Assembly (NCBI GenBank): GCA_003576905.1
Contig: QEVG01000025.1
Coordinates: forward strand, 1 to 64,000
Length of the DNA: 64,000 nucleotides
DNA from: Planctomycetota bacterium
GTDB lineage: Bacteria; Planctomycetota; Phycisphaerae; UBA1845; UTPLA1
Direction of reading: 5' to 3'
Position numbers and translations under genes: made by a program. This document shows positions 18,441 to 28,660 of this stretch, one piece after another. The first letter of the stretch is position 1. Every line of letters starts with the position of its first letter. Below the pieces are notes generated by a model, which was given only the letters and a program-made list of their open reading frames with translations, was not told the origin of the DNA and did no database searches.

Positions 18441-20474
18441 ATGACGACCGCCCCCGGCCAGTTTCCTCCCCTCGATCGGCAGCGCGACGTTCTGGGCCGC
18501 GTTGCCGTGTTCTGCGCGGTGGCGGTGTATCTCGTCATCGGGTGGTCGAAGCTCGGCAGCGTCGACCTGGGCTACCACATCGCTTACGGGCGTCACTTCC
18601 TGGACACGGGGACGATCGTCGAGCGTGACCCGTTCCTGTATCCGGAAGTCGCACGGCCCTTCGTAAACGCCAACTGGGGATCGCAGATCCTGATCGCGCT
18701 GGCCGAGCGAATCGGCGGATCGCACGGACTCATCACGCTGCGCATGATTCTGCTGCTGTTCATCCTCGGCGGCATCGTTGTGGCCATGCGGCGCTCTTCG
18801 CGTGGGCTGCATTGGTTGGCATGGGCCATCGTCCTGGCGGCACTGGCGGCCTATGAGCGGTTCACGCTGCGGCCGGAACTCTTCAGCTATGCGCTGATGA
18901 TGGCGGTCGTGGCGGTCCTGACCGGGGGTGTTACGTCGCTGCGACACGTAATCGCTGTGGCTGTTCTGCAGCTCGCGTGGGTAAACAGTCACAGTTATTT
19001 TCTCGTCGGACTCCTGCTCACGTGCGCGGTGCTCGCGGGGCAGTTAATCCAGCTCTGGCGGACGAACGCAAACGGCGCGCAACGGGAGGCGCAGCGACGA
19101 GGCGCACGACTCCTGACCTTGGCACTGGCCGCTCAGATCGCCGTCTGTTTTATCAATCCCTGGTTTGCGCGCGGGGCATATTTTCCTATCGAGACACTTC
19201 AATACCTCAAGTCCGCCCGGGTGATGGGCGGGGCGGAAGGCTGGTCGGGCGAAAGTGCCTGGTCGGCGATTTCGGAGTTCAAATCGCCGTTCGCCTTTCT
19301 CGGCCAGCCGGTCAACTTCCGAACAATTCACGCCTACCTGCTGCTTCTCGCCGTCTGCGTTCCGGCGATCCCTGCCCTGATCGTTCACAGGCGGTGGGGG
19401 CAACTGTTCATGCTGCTCGGGCTCCTCGCCATGTCCACGCAGATGCGGCGGAACATCGCGCAGTTTGCCCTAGCCGGCGCGCCGCTGGCGATGATCGCTC
19501 TGGCCGGGCTTCCGGCCTGGTCGGCGGAGGCGGCCCGCGCGGCGCGGCAGGTACGGGCGGTACTACTGTTGGTGACGATTGGGCTGGCGGGCTGGTGGAC
19601 GTACGGAATCATCGAGGGCCGGTTTTACTACGTGGAGCGTCGCGTCAACCGCGTGTTCGGGACGGGGTATAACGAGCGCGTGTTTCCAATCGGCGCGGCG
19701 CGCTGGATCGCGGAAAACGCCGATCAGCTCTCGCCCAATCTGTATGTCAACTATTTCGCGTCGTCGAACACGCTTCCGTGGCTGCCGGCAAAGTTCCCGA
19801 TCTTCGTTGACACCAACACGTTCGCCTACCCCGAAGACGCGCTGGCGATGGCCTACCGTCTCGGGCTTGGTCAGAGCGATCATGCAGAGTTCTTTGAGAG
19901 ATACGGTGTCAACATCGTGCTGCTGCATTGCGGGTCGGACACGCAGATGCTTGTGCGAAAGCTGGCCGATGACTTTACAAACTGGGCCCTGGTGTATTTC
20001 GATCGAACGTCCGTCATCTTCTTGCGCCGAACCGTCGCGCACGTGAAACTGATCCTCGCCAATCCGCGAAGCGAAAGGGACCTGGACCCCGCGAAATGGC
20101 TCTCCGAAATGCGAGGCGGACGCCGGCAGCGAACGATCGACATCGGCCTGGCCTGCGGTGTTCCCCTGGCGCTCGGCTGGCATCAGAAGGCCCTCGGGCT
20201 CGCAGAGGAGGCGGTGCGGGCTTCTCCCGATTACCACGAGGGCTGGCAGTTCGCCGCGGTGTGCCACGGCAATCTCGGTAACGATGCCGCCCTTGCCGGG
20301 AACTACGACACCGCACTGGCAGAATATCAGAAGGCGCTTGAATGTTTCGCGAAGGTCCTGACAATCGTGCCGGGCCATGTCGAAGCGCTGCGCTATGTCG
20401 AGGTCACGCTTGCAAAGATGCAGCAGGTTCAGAATCGCCAGGCACAGGAGGCAACCGGGCTTTCGCCGGGGTGA
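18441..20474 (+). CDS. Polytopic membrane protein with C-terminal TPR-like region (GT-C-like)
   Basis: The 677-residue protein has around ten hydrophobic segments in its first 400 residues, then a soluble part ending in a helical TPR-like region (GNYDTALAEYQKALECF). The first periplasmic loop, DLGYHIAYGRHFLDTG followed by RDPF, resembles the acidic first loop of GT-C glycosyltransferase-like proteins. That suggests, but does not prove, use of a polyprenyl-linked sugar. The start ATG lacks a ribosome site, while a TATAAC hexamer ends six bases before it, so the message may be leaderless. It follows a terminator and therefore has its own promoter. Confidence 0.7.
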   Translation: MTTAPGQFPPLDRQRDVLGRVAVFCAVAVYLVIGWSKLGSVDLGYHIAYGRHFLDTGTIVERDPFLYPEVARPFVNANWGSQILIALAERIGGSHGLITLRMILLLFILGGIVVAMRRSSRGLHWLAWAIVLAALAAYERFTLRPELFSYALMMAVVAVLTGGVTSLRHVIAVAVLQLAWVNSHSYFLVGLLLTCAVLAGQLIQLWRTNANGAQREAQRRGARLLTLALAAQIAVCFINPWFARGAYFPIETLQYLKSARVMGGAEGWSGESAWSAISEFKSPFAFLGQPVNFRTIHAYLLLLAVCVPAIPALIVHRRWGQLFMLLGLLAMSTQMRRNIAQFALAGAPLAMIALAGLPAWSAEAARAARQVRAVLLLVTIGLAGWWTYGIIEGRFYYVERRVNRVFGTGYNERVFPIGAARWIAENADQLSPNLYVNYFASSNTLPWLPAKFPIFVDTNTFAYPEDALAMAYRLGLGQSDHAEFFERYGVNIVLLHCGSDTQMLVRKLADDFTNWALVYFDRTSVIFLRRTVAHVKLILANPRSERDLDPAKWLSEMRGGRRQRTIDIGLACGVPLALGWHQKALGLAEEAVRASPDYHEGWQFAAVCHGNLGNDAALAGNYDTALAEYQKALECFAKVLTIVPGHVEALRYVEVTLAKMQQVQNRQAQEATGLSPG

Positions 20475-20529
20475 TCGATTCGGCGGATGCGTTGTGATTC
20501 CCGCGCGCGGCGCGCCAAGGAGTATCGCC

Positions 20530-21315
20530 ATGCGTTCGACATGCATTACACCTGTCCTGATGTTCCTCGTCGCCGTCGGCTGTGCGGGGCCGGCCGGCGC
20601 CCCTGCCGCCTCAAAGATTGCTCCCGCTAAGCCTGGCACACCCACCACGGCACCGACGCAATCGAAACCAGCACTGCCCGCGATGACGCCGGTCGCCGCT
20701 GAACCCGAAACCCGGACGGACGGCGCGCGAGTCGTCGTCTATGTGCCCGGCCTTCGCATCGACTATCGCGTTCCGCAGGTCGAGGTGGACTGCGAAGTGA
20801 TCCTGCGCGAGGGCGATCTGGAGCTCTTCGCCTACGGCAAGGCGCCGGTGCCCAAGGAGCACGAATCGATCCTCCGTACGACCGTGGCCGCCGAGCGGAT
20901 CTTTGAGGCATTGGGGCTCATCGGCCTGCGACCAGGACAGACGCTGAAGTACCTGGTGGAGACGAAGACGATCCGCCCGGCCACGGGCGACCCGGTCGAC
21001 GTCCGCGTGCGGTACGAATCGGAAGGCACGCCGCGCGAGGATTCGGCGTGCGCGTGGATGCTCGATGCAGCGAAGAAAAAGCCGATGGACCCGACATACT
21101 GGCTCTTCACCGGCTCAGAGCGAATGGAGAATGGTGAGTTCGCCGCGAACTACGAAGGGACGATCGTCACCGTCGTGGACTTCCCGAGTTCGCTGCTCTC
21201 GCTTCCAGGCAGTCACAGTGACAGCGACGATCAGCTCTGGCTCAGGGCCAATACGGCGGCGATCCCCCCTGTCGGTACGAAGGTGACGATGCTCCTCCGC
21301 CCGGCCAAGCATTAG
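20530..21315 (+). CDS. Hypothetical lipoprotein
   Basis: The 261-residue protein has a lipoprotein signal with lipobox VAVGC (Cys18), then a Pro/Ala/Thr-rich linker to about residue 70 and a folded domain that I do not recognise. ATG at 20530 follows AAGGAG by seven bases, a strong site, and an upstream extension of the frame is not needed. It lies 55 bases after the membrane protein gene and may be co-transcribed with it. Its stop overlaps the converging neighbour by four bases. Confidence 0.8.
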   Translation: MRSTCITPVLMFLVAVGCAGPAGAPAASKIAPAKPGTPTTAPTQSKPALPAMTPVAAEPETRTDGARVVVYVPGLRIDYRVPQVEVDCEVILREGDLELFAYGKAPVPKEHESILRTTVAAERIFEALGLIGLRPGQTLKYLVETKTIRPATGDPVDVRVRYESEGTPREDSACAWMLDAAKKKPMDPTYWLFTGSERMENGEFAANYEGTIVTVVDFPSSLLSLPGSHSDSDDQLWLRANTAAIPPVGTKVTMLLRPAKH

Positions 21316-21866
21316 CCGGGCGACCCGTTGTGCGGCGCTCGCGGCTCCAGAACTACGCGCCGGACGACCTGAATCATCTCGATCTGGTCGAGCGCCGAAG
21401 TGCCGCCCGTGTTCTCGTCGCCCAGACTGCGGCCCGTGCGGCCGAGCCAATGTGTTACGGCGTCGGCGCAGACCGCTGGGAAGACGACCGCGGTCATGGA
21501 AGACCACGGTCCTCCCGGGTTCCGTGCCAGCCTGAGTTCGACTCGGCACGGGGGCGGCACGGAAGCTGCATGGAATTCGATCGCGTCCATGTCCTGACGG
21601 GCGTCGCGCACCTCGCGGCGAAGATAGACGATGCACTCTTGTCGGCGGAATGCGGCCGGGGAGACGCCGACCAGTTCCATCGTGCCGTCCTCGCTGACGC
21701 GATGCACCCGGTAGATGACCGCCTCGCGGCCTTCGGGTGTCTCCAGGAGCAGGGATACGTCGTGCGCCGCCAGGCCCGAGCGGCGTTGGCCAAGCAGATC
21801 AACGATAAACGTCCCGGCAAGACCCTTGCTGTTCGGCATGTCTGAAGAAGTCATGATGCCCCGCAT
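21312..21866 (-). CDS. Hypothetical protein
   Basis: The 184-residue protein is unknown to me. Its composition is ordinary, with beta-like segments (GTFIVDLLGQRR, EAVIYRVHRVSEDG, CIVYLRREV) and no signal peptide or membrane helix. It may be a small beta-rich cytosolic protein. The start is uncertain among ATG codons at 21866, 21854 and 21839, none with a strong ribosome site. It converges on the lipoprotein gene with a four-base overlap of stop codons, so the two transcripts probably run into each other. Confidence 0.6.
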   Translation of the reverse strand: MRGIMTSSDMPNSKGLAGTFIVDLLGQRRSGLAAHDVSLLLETPEGREAVIYRVHRVSEDGTMELVGVSPAAFRRQECIVYLRREVRDARQDMDAIEFHAASVPPPCRVELRLARNPGGPWSSMTAVVFPAVCADAVTHWLGRTGRSLGDENTGGTSALDQIEMIQVVRRVVLEPRAPHNGSPG

Positions 21867-22118
21867 TCGCGGACGATGACCTGTCGGCGGACAGCTCGCG
21901 CACCGACGACCGCGGCTGCCGCGCGCCGAAAGCCCTTCGCGGGCCCGTCGTTTGGCTTATGATACCGGCCTGGAGGTCGGAAAGGACACGCGCATCACCG
22001 TGAACCGCTCGCGGCGGACTTCCGGGCAATCCCAATGATCGAGAAGGCCGCCGGCGCCTCCTCAGGTACACCGATTGAGGAATCTCAGCCAAACCCTGAC
22101 TGTTTGACAGGAGTCATC

Positions 22119-25100
22119 ATGCGAACCGTTCAAGCCATTTGCATCCTGGTATTCGTGACCTGCGCTTCGGCGCTTTCGGCCGGCGCGAGCGAAGCGTTTC
22201 GTCCGCACGGCGGAATGCTCCGTTATCCCGACATCAGCGCGTCACACATCGTGTTCGTCTACGGGAATGATCTCTGGATCGTCCCGCGCACCGGCGGAAC
22301 GGCCGCGCTGCTGGCAAACCCGCCGGGACAGGAGATGATGCCGAAGTTCAGCGTGGACGGTAAGCACATCGGCTTCGTCGGCAACTACGAGGGCAACCGC
22401 GATCTTTACGTCATCGCCTCGGAGGGCGGCGTCTCGCAGCGCGTCACTTACCACCCGGCGGCGGAGCAGCTCTGCGACTGGACGCCGGACGGCAAGTTGC
22501 TCTTCATGAGCAATGGATTCGCCGGCCTGCCGCGGCAGACGCAGCTCTTTACCGTGGCGCCCGCGGGCGGGCTTCCCGATCAGATTCCCGTCCCCTACGG
22601 TGCGAACGGCGCGGTCAGCAAGGACGGCGTCTGGCTCGCATACACGCCGCACACAATCGATTTCCGAACCTGGAAGCGCTACCGCGGGGGCATGCAGACG
22701 GACATCTGGCTCTTCAACCTGAAGACCAATGAGGCGAAGCAGATCACGAACTGGGAGGGCACCGACACGCTGCCCATGTGGCATGACAAGACTGTTTATT
22801 ACCTTTCCGACGACGGTCCCTCGCATCGACTGAATATCTGGGCCTATGACACGACATCCGGGCAGAGGAAACAGGTCACGCAGTTCGCGGATTACGACGT
22901 GAAATGGCCGTCCATCGGTCCCGGAGCCGACGGCAAGGGCGAGATCGTCTTTCAGCATGGGCCCAGGCTGATGGTACTGAACCTCGGCATCGGGCAATCG
23001 GCGGTGGTGGACGTCACGATTCCCGGCGACCGGCCAAAGCTTCGCAATCGAAAAGTCGACGCGGGCGGGTTTGTGGCGGACGCGAACATCTCCCCCACCG
23101 GCAAGCGGGCGGTCTTCGAGGCCCGCGGAGATATCTGGACCGTTCCCGCCAAGGAGGGATCGCCGCGCCGATTGACGCGAACGAGCGGAGTCGCCGAGCG
23201 CGACGGGCGCTGGAGCCCGGACGGGCAGTGGGTGGCGTACTTTTCCGACGCGACGGGGGAATATGAGCTGTACGTCGTCCAGAGCGACGGCAAGGGCGAG
23301 CCGCGTCAACTGACGCAAGACGGCAAGGCGTTCCGGTATCTTGACGGCTGGTCGCCCGATTCCAGGCACATCATATTCTGCGACAAATCCGGTGCGATGT
23401 ACCTGTGCACGGTGGAGTCGGGCGCGACGAAGCTGCTCGACACCGAACCGTGGGCCGGGCGGATTCGCCCGAGCTGGTCTCACGATTCGCGATGGATCGC
23501 TTACACCAAGGACGGTGACAACCGCAATTCGGCGATCTGGCTTCAGAACATTGAGACGGGCGAAAAGCACCAGGTCACCAGCGGCATGTTCAACGACACG
23601 TGGCCGACGTTCGATAGGAAGGGAGAGTACCTGTATTTCGCGAGCAACCGCGAATTCAGCTCGCCGGTGTACGAAGACCTTGGCACGACGTGGGTCTATG
23701 CAGGCACCGACCGACTGTATGCCGTGCCGCTCCGCAAGGACGTGAAAGACCCGCTCGCTCCCAAGAGCGACGACGAGAAATGGGGGGAGGAAGCAAAGGA
23801 AAAGGAGGGCGAGAAAAAGGACGACGAGGAAGGTGACAAGGAAAAGCCCGCCGACGCCGACACGAAGGACGACAAGGACACCGAGAAAAAAGAGGAGAAC
23901 GGCGACAAGAAGAAAGAGGAGGAGAAAAAGCCGCTGGTCATCGACATCGAGGGCTTTGAGGCCCGTGCCGTGCAGCTCCCGCCCGACCGGGGGAATTTCG
24001 GAAACCTCGCGGTGAACGACAAGGGCCACCTGATTTATGTGCGCGGGTCGGCGCGCGGCACGGACGCCAAGCCGGCGATCAAGATTCTCGATCTGTTCGA
24101 CGAAAAAGCGGACAAGAAGGAGGAGAAGACGATCGCCGCCGACGTCGGCGCTTTTGCGATCACCGCTGACGGCAAGAAGCTGCTCATCAGCAAGGAAGGC
24201 GGCAGCTATTACATTGTCGATGCCGCGGCGGATCAGAAGCTCGAGAAGGCCGTCCCCATGGGCGGGATGAACGTCGATGTCGACCCGCGCGAAGAATGGC
24301 GGCAGATTTTTACCGAGGCGTGGCGGCTTCACCGTGACTTTTTCTACGTGCCTAACCTGCACGGCGTCGACTGGCCGGCGATTCGCACGCAATACGAGGC
24401 GATGCTCGCCGACTGCACCAGCCGCGAGGACGTGACCTATGTCATCGGCGAGATGATCTCCGAGCTCAACGTGGGACACGCATATGTCCGCGGGGCGGGC
24501 GACGCCGAAAAGGAACCGACCATGCCGGTCGGCATGCTGGCCTGCGACTTCGCCCTCGACAACGGCGCGTATCGCATCAGGAAGATTCACGAGGGCGGTC
24601 CCTGGGACGTCGACGCGCGAAGCCCGCTTCGCGCACCGGGCAACGAAGTCAAGGAAGGCGAGTATCTCCTCGCGGTCAACGGCGCGCCAGTTGATACTTC
24701 GAAAGATCCGTGGGCGTCGTTCGTGGGAACCGCCGGGCGCAGCGTGACCCTTACCGTCAGCGAGAAGCCAACCCTCGACGACTCGGCGCGCGACGTCGTC
24801 GTGAAGCCGCTTGAAAGTGAAGCCACCCACCGCTACCGCGCCTGGATCGAAAAGAACCGCGCTAATGTGGCAGAGAAGACCGGCGGCCGGGTCGGCTACA
24901 TTTACGTCCCCAACACCGGCATCGACGGTCAAAACGACCTGTACCGCCAGTTCCAGGGGCAGAAGCACCTGGCGGCGCTGATCATCGACGAGCGATGGAA
25001 TGGCGGCGGGCAGATTCCCACGCGCTTCATCGAACTGCTCAACCGCCCGGTCACGAATTACTGGGCGCGGCGCGACGGCAAGGACTGGACCTGGCCGCCG

Positions 25101-25514
25101 GACTCGCACCAGGGGCCGCTTTGCATGCTGATCAACGGGCTGGCCGGCAGCGGCGGCGACATGTTCCCGTGGCTGTTTCGCCATAACAAGCTCGGGAAAC
25201 TGATCGGCATGCGCACCTGGGGCGGGCTGGTCGGCATCAGCGGGAATCCTAGTTTCATCGACAACGGAAACACCAATGTGCCGACGTTCGGCTTCTATGA
25301 GACGGACGGCACCTGGGGCGTCGAGGGTCACGGCGTTGACCCTGACATCGAGGTCATCGACGACCCCGGCAAGATGGCCGGGGGGAAGGACGTACAGCTC
25401 GACGCGGCCATCGCCCACATGCTGGAAGAGCTGAAGACAAAGGCCTTCCAGCCGCCGAAGCGACCGGCCGCGCCGGACCGAAAGGGCATGGGCCTGGCAC
25501 CGGAAGACAAATAG
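22119..25514 (+). CDS. Tricorn-type protease, exported (S41 family)
   Basis: The 1131-residue protein has a signal peptide (ICILVFVTCASALSAG), two beta-propeller regions with TolB/DPP-like repeats (WSPDGQWVAYFS), a Lys/Glu/Asp-rich insert near residues 550-605, a helical part with the catalytic His (SELNVGHAYV), a PDZ region, and the C-terminal S41 core. The nucleophile Ser sits in GLAGSGGDMF, and RTWGGLVGIS with EGHGVDPDIEV follows, as in archaeal tricorn. Tricorn cuts peptides, usually downstream of the proteasome, but this copy would act outside the cytoplasm. ATG at 22119 has AGGAG five bases upstream. Confidence 0.93.
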   Translation: MRTVQAICILVFVTCASALSAGASEAFRPHGGMLRYPDISASHIVFVYGNDLWIVPRTGGTAALLANPPGQEMMPKFSVDGKHIGFVGNYEGNRDLYVIASEGGVSQRVTYHPAAEQLCDWTPDGKLLFMSNGFAGLPRQTQLFTVAPAGGLPDQIPVPYGANGAVSKDGVWLAYTPHTIDFRTWKRYRGGMQTDIWLFNLKTNEAKQITNWEGTDTLPMWHDKTVYYLSDDGPSHRLNIWAYDTTSGQRKQVTQFADYDVKWPSIGPGADGKGEIVFQHGPRLMVLNLGIGQSAVVDVTIPGDRPKLRNRKVDAGGFVADANISPTGKRAVFEARGDIWTVPAKEGSPRRLTRTSGVAERDGRWSPDGQWVAYFSDATGEYELYVVQSDGKGEPRQLTQDGKAFRYLDGWSPDSRHIIFCDKSGAMYLCTVESGATKLLDTEPWAGRIRPSWSHDSRWIAYTKDGDNRNSAIWLQNIETGEKHQVTSGMFNDTWPTFDRKGEYLYFASNREFSSPVYEDLGTTWVYAGTDRLYAVPLRKDVKDPLAPKSDDEKWGEEAKEKEGEKKDDEEGDKEKPADADTKDDKDTEKKEENGDKKKEEEKKPLVIDIEGFEARAVQLPPDRGNFGNLAVNDKGHLIYVRGSARGTDAKPAIKILDLFDEKADKKEEKTIAADVGAFAITADGKKLLISKEGGSYYIVDAAADQKLEKAVPMGGMNVDVDPREEWRQIFTEAWRLHRDFFYVPNLHGVDWPAIRTQYEAMLADCTSREDVTYVIGEMISELNVGHAYVRGAGDAEKEPTMPVGMLACDFALDNGAYRIRKIHEGGPWDVDARSPLRAPGNEVKEGEYLLAVNGAPVDTSKDPWASFVGTAGRSVTLTVSEKPTLDDSARDVVVKPLESEATHRYRAWIEKNRANVAEKTGGRVGYIYVPNTGIDGQNDLYRQFQGQKHLAALIIDERWNGGGQIPTRFIELLNRPVTNYWARRDGKDWTWPPDSHQGPLCMLINGLAGSGGDMFPWLFRHNKLGKLIGMRTWGGLVGISGNPSFIDNGNTNVPTFGFYETDGTWGVEGHGVDPDIEVIDDPGKMAGGKDVQLDAAIAHMLEELKTKAFQPPKRPAAPDRKGMGLAPEDK

Positions 25515-25959
25515 CGAACCGCCCTGCCGACCGCATGGGAGCCGCCTGCCCGATCGACCAGGACTGTTGAAAACGCTCAGCCGCGCCGCCGCGGAAATTT
25601 CCGAGTTCGTCGGGAATTTCCGCAGGCGGTGCGGTTCATTTTGTGCCAGTGCCCCGCGCTGCGGAGAAACGCACCGGTCCTGTTTTCCCGATGGTTACGG
25701 AATGAAACAGTCCCGGTCTCTCTCGGACTTTTCATGCGCAGTTTGGGCCGCATTCGCGCCGGCTTTATCGATCTATTGATTTCTGGAGTTATCTCCCCGA
25801 GCGCATTCCTCCGGCACGCGGCGTGCAGAGCGGTCTTCGTGTCGCCGCCGACAGGTCCTCGCGCGCGACGGGCCGAGGCAGGCGGAGGAAAGCCGGACCG
25901 CGCCCTCGCGCGGCGATCTTCGGCGATCGATCGGGAATTCATTTCGGGGAGGTCTGATC
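25515..25959. other. Intergenic region after the tricorn gene
   Basis: Apart from the terminator-like hairpin near its left end, I see no gene or recognised element in this 445-base gap. The right end must hold the promoter of the small lipoprotein gene. Confidence 0.6.
25581..25642 (+). terminator. Likely intrinsic terminator after the tricorn gene
   Basis: The segment 25581-25599 pairs with 25615-25634 in a stem of about 19 bp with one mismatch and one bulged base; its core is GCGGAAATT with AATTTCCGC. It is followed by the T-rich stretch TTCATTTT. It lies 66 bases past the stop codon. Confidence 0.75.
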
Positions 25960-26496
25960 ATGGCAAGAACGGCGGGGATCATCGTCGTGCTGGGAGTCAT
26001 CGCGGCCGGCGGTTGCACGGACGCCTTCAACCTGTTGCCGATCTTTGACTCGGCATCGGTGAAACTGATCATCCACAACGACAGCGCGACAAAGCACGTG
26101 TCGCCGAGTCCGGGGCTGTGCCCGCAGGGTCTGGAGGTGCAGACGCATTCATTCCTCGCGAACCCGCCGGTGCTTGCCCCCGGTGCGAGTGTCACGATTA
26201 CGACGCTGGACATTGGCGGCTTTGACGGGCTTTGCGCCGACGCCGATCCTTCGTTCATGGTGGGGTTCTGCGGCTGGAAATTCGGCGAGGACCCGAACAA
26301 CCTGTCGGCGTGCACGGAGCAGTACGGCGGACAGATCGGCTACCAGTTCCACTGCGGCGACACGCTGATCATGCGGTGGACGGACTCGGGCGGAACGAAC
26401 GGAACCTGGACGACCGAGATCCAGCCGGCGATGGGAAATCCCGCGCCGACGATGGAGTTTCAGGTCATGGAGGGAACCGGCGGCTGCCAGCTTTGA
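25960..26496 (+). CDS. Small hypothetical lipoprotein
   Basis: The 178-residue protein has a short signal with a lipobox ending at Cys19 (IAAGGC). The mature region contains six further cysteines, which could form disulfides, and a beta-rich pattern, but no family that I recognise. A good site (GGGGAGG, seven bases) precedes the ATG. It stands alone and converges on tyrS. Its role is unknown; an extracytoplasmic location is likely. Confidence 0.8.
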   Translation: MARTAGIIVVLGVIAAGGCTDAFNLLPIFDSASVKLIIHNDSATKHVSPSPGLCPQGLEVQTHSFLANPPVLAPGASVTITTLDIGGFDGLCADADPSFMVGFCGWKFGEDPNNLSACTEQYGGQIGYQFHCGDTLIMRWTDSGGTNGTWTTEIQPAMGNPAPTMEFQVMEGTGGCQL

Positions 26497-26538
26497 GAAA
26501 ACGGCGGCCGGCCGCCGAGGTGGAGCCGCCAGCCCACA

Positions 26539-27771
26539 TCACGAGAACTTGAGCCGCGCGGCCTTTCGCTTGCCCACCTGAATGAGCATGCCGTCTGCGG
26601 GGCTGATTTTCGCCTTCGCGTCGGCGACCCTTTCCTGGTTGATGAGCACGCCGCCTCCTTCAATGAGGCGTCGCCCGTCGCTGGTGGACGATGCAAGGCC
26701 GGCGAGCTTAAGCAGCTTTGGAATCCAGATCGTGCCATCCGCCTCGCACTCCGCACGGTCGACGACGGCGAGCGGAATGTCATCGCGCAGGCCGCCCTCA
26801 ACCATGACCTTCTGCCAGAGCTGCTCCTCGCGGTCCGCCGTGGCGCGGTCGTAGTAGGTGGATACGATCTCCTTGGCGAGCCGGACCTTGGCGTCGCGCG
26901 GGTGGGTTCTGCCCGGGTCCGTGAGAACGGCGATTTCCTCGGCAGGGGTCGTGGTCAGAAGAGTGTACCATTCCTTCATCAGATCGTCGGCGATGCTCAT
27001 CGTCCTTCCGAACATGTCCTTGGGGGTGTCGGTCAGTCCGACGTAGTTCCCGAGGCTTTTGCTCATCTTCTCCACGCCGTCGAGACCGCGGAGGATGGGC
27101 ATGATCACCACGAGCTGCGGCGGCTTGCCGTGCTTTTCCATCAGGTCGCGGCCGCAGAGGTTGTTGAACGTCTGGTCGGTGCCGCCCAGTTCGACGTCGG
27201 CGTCGATCGCCACGGAGTCATACGCCTGCATCAGGGGGTACATCAACTCGGTCATCACGATGGCGATCTCGTCCTTCAGCCGCAGCTTGAAGTTCTCGCG
27301 CTGGAGCATCTGCTGCACGGTCATGTGGCTCGTGAGCCGGAGCACATCCGCAAAGGTAAGCTTCGACAGCCATTCGCTGTTGTAACGAATCTCGAGCTTC
27401 TCGGGCCGCGTGTCGAGGACGTGGCCTGCCTGCTGGAAATAGGTCTCGGCATTCCGTCGGATCGTCTCTTCATCAAGCGTGGGCCGGGTCTTGGTCTTGC
27501 CCGTCGGGTCGCCGATGCGCGCGGTGTAGTCGCCGATGATGAGGACGCCCTTGTGGCCGAGGTCCTGAAACTGGCGCATCTTGCGCAGAACGACCGAGTG
27601 CCCGAGGTGAATGTCGGGGGCGGTCGGGTCCATGCCGAGCTTCACGCGCATCGGGCGGCCGGTGTCGCGACAGTGTTCGAGGCGCTTGCGCAGGTCTTTT
27701 TCGGTATAAACGGCCTCGCAGCCGCGAAGCAGCAGCGACACTTGCTCATCAACCGATCGATTAACGCTCAC
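26539..27771 (-). CDS. tyrS: Tyrosyl-tRNA synthetase
   Basis: The roughly 410-residue protein is a class I aminoacyl-tRNA synthetase. The HIGH-like motif is HLGH in GMDPTAPDIHLGHS, and the KMSKS loop is intact (KMSKSLGNYVGL). A C-terminal S4 RNA-binding domain (RLIEGGGVLINQERV) completes the normal length. It charges tRNA-Tyr. The start is uncertain. I chose GTG at 27771, which has GGAG nine bases upstream; another GTG at 27816 would add 15 residues. Confidence 0.94.
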   Translation of the reverse strand: MSVNRSVDEQVSLLLRGCEAVYTEKDLRKRLEHCRDTGRPMRVKLGMDPTAPDIHLGHSVVLRKMRQFQDLGHKGVLIIGDYTARIGDPTGKTKTRPTLDEETIRRNAETYFQQAGHVLDTRPEKLEIRYNSEWLSKLTFADVLRLTSHMTVQQMLQRENFKLRLKDEIAIVMTELMYPLMQAYDSVAIDADVELGGTDQTFNNLCGRDLMEKHGKPPQLVVIMPILRGLDGVEKMSKSLGNYVGLTDTPKDMFGRTMSIADDLMKEWYTLLTTTPAEEIAVLTDPGRTHPRDAKVRLAKEIVSTYYDRATADREEQLWQKVMVEGGLRDDIPLAVVDRAECEADGTIWIPKLLKLAGLASSTSDGRRLIEGGGVLINQERVADAKAKISPADGMLIQVGKRKAARLKFS

Positions 27772-27904
27772 TACAATGCACTCCGCATCAAAAGGAAACT
27801 CGACCTCGATAATCACCGTGCCATGATGATATCGGATTTCGGCAGAGTCAGAGTACGGCGTTCACCCGCCCCCAGGCCGGTCGACACTCCGGGGAACTGC
27901 AATG

Positions 27905-28660
27905 CTACGGCTGAACACGGCCGAAACGCCGGTCGCGGCCCGCGTATTCACGGATGCAGCGATCAAGTTCGTCCGATCCGAAATCCGGCCAGCATACGTC
28001 CGTCACGACGAGTTCCGCATAGCTGATTTGCCAGAGCAGGAAGTTGCTCACCCGCATCTCCCCCGCCGTCCGCACGAGCAGGTCCGGATCGGGGATGCCC
28101 CCGGTATACAGGGCGTCGCTGATGGTCTGCTCGCTGATCGTGTCGGGCGGCAGCTCTCCGGCGGCGGCGCGGCGGGCGATGTCGCGCACGGCGTCGGTCA
28201 GCTCGGCCCGGCCGCTGTAGTTCAGCGCGAGGATCAGGGTCATGCCTTTGTTGTCCTTCGAAAGGCGCATGGTCTCATCGAGCTCGCGCAGGACATCGGG
28301 CGGCAGGCCGTCGCGCCGGCCGATCTGTATCAGCCGGACGTCGTTCTCCATAATCTCGACGCGCTCTTTGATGAGATACTCGACGTAAAGGCCCATCAAG
28401 TGCGCGACTTCGCTCTGCGGGCGGTTCCAGTTCTCAGTGCTGAAGCTGTACAGCGTGAGGTATCCGACGCCGAGCCGGGAGCAGCGGGTGACGATCTCCT
28501 GAACCTTGTCCGCGCCTGCCTCGTGACCCCGGATGCGCGGCAGGCCCTTTCGCTGCGCCCAGCGGCCGTTGCCGTCCATGATGATCGCGATGTGGCGTGG
28601 CATGCGATCGGGCGGTATTCCCAGCGCGGTGCGTGCGTCGAGCGGCGCGGCCGTCGGCAT
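27905..28660 (-). CDS. uppS: Isoprenyl transferase (undecaprenyl diphosphate synthase)
   Basis: The 251-residue protein has all cis-prenyltransferase signatures. These are the IIMDGNGRWA motif with the metal-binding Asp near residue 29, the substrate-binding SFSTENWNR, and the late RTAGEMRVSNFLLWQ. It builds the C55 lipid carrier for peptidoglycan and surface polysaccharides, in the cytosol at the membrane face. Its ATG follows the purA stop codon directly (TAA then ATG), and the GGGGGG just before serves as ribosome site, so translation is probably coupled to purA. Confidence 0.95.
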   Translation of the reverse strand: MPTAAPLDARTALGIPPDRMPRHIAIIMDGNGRWAQRKGLPRIRGHEAGADKVQEIVTRCSRLGVGYLTLYSFSTENWNRPQSEVAHLMGLYVEYLIKERVEIMENDVRLIQIGRRDGLPPDVLRELDETMRLSKDNKGMTLILALNYSGRAELTDAVRDIARRAAAGELPPDTISEQTISDALYTGGIPDPDLLVRTAGEMRVSNFLLWQISYAELVVTDVCWPDFGSDELDRCIREYAGRDRRFGRVQP

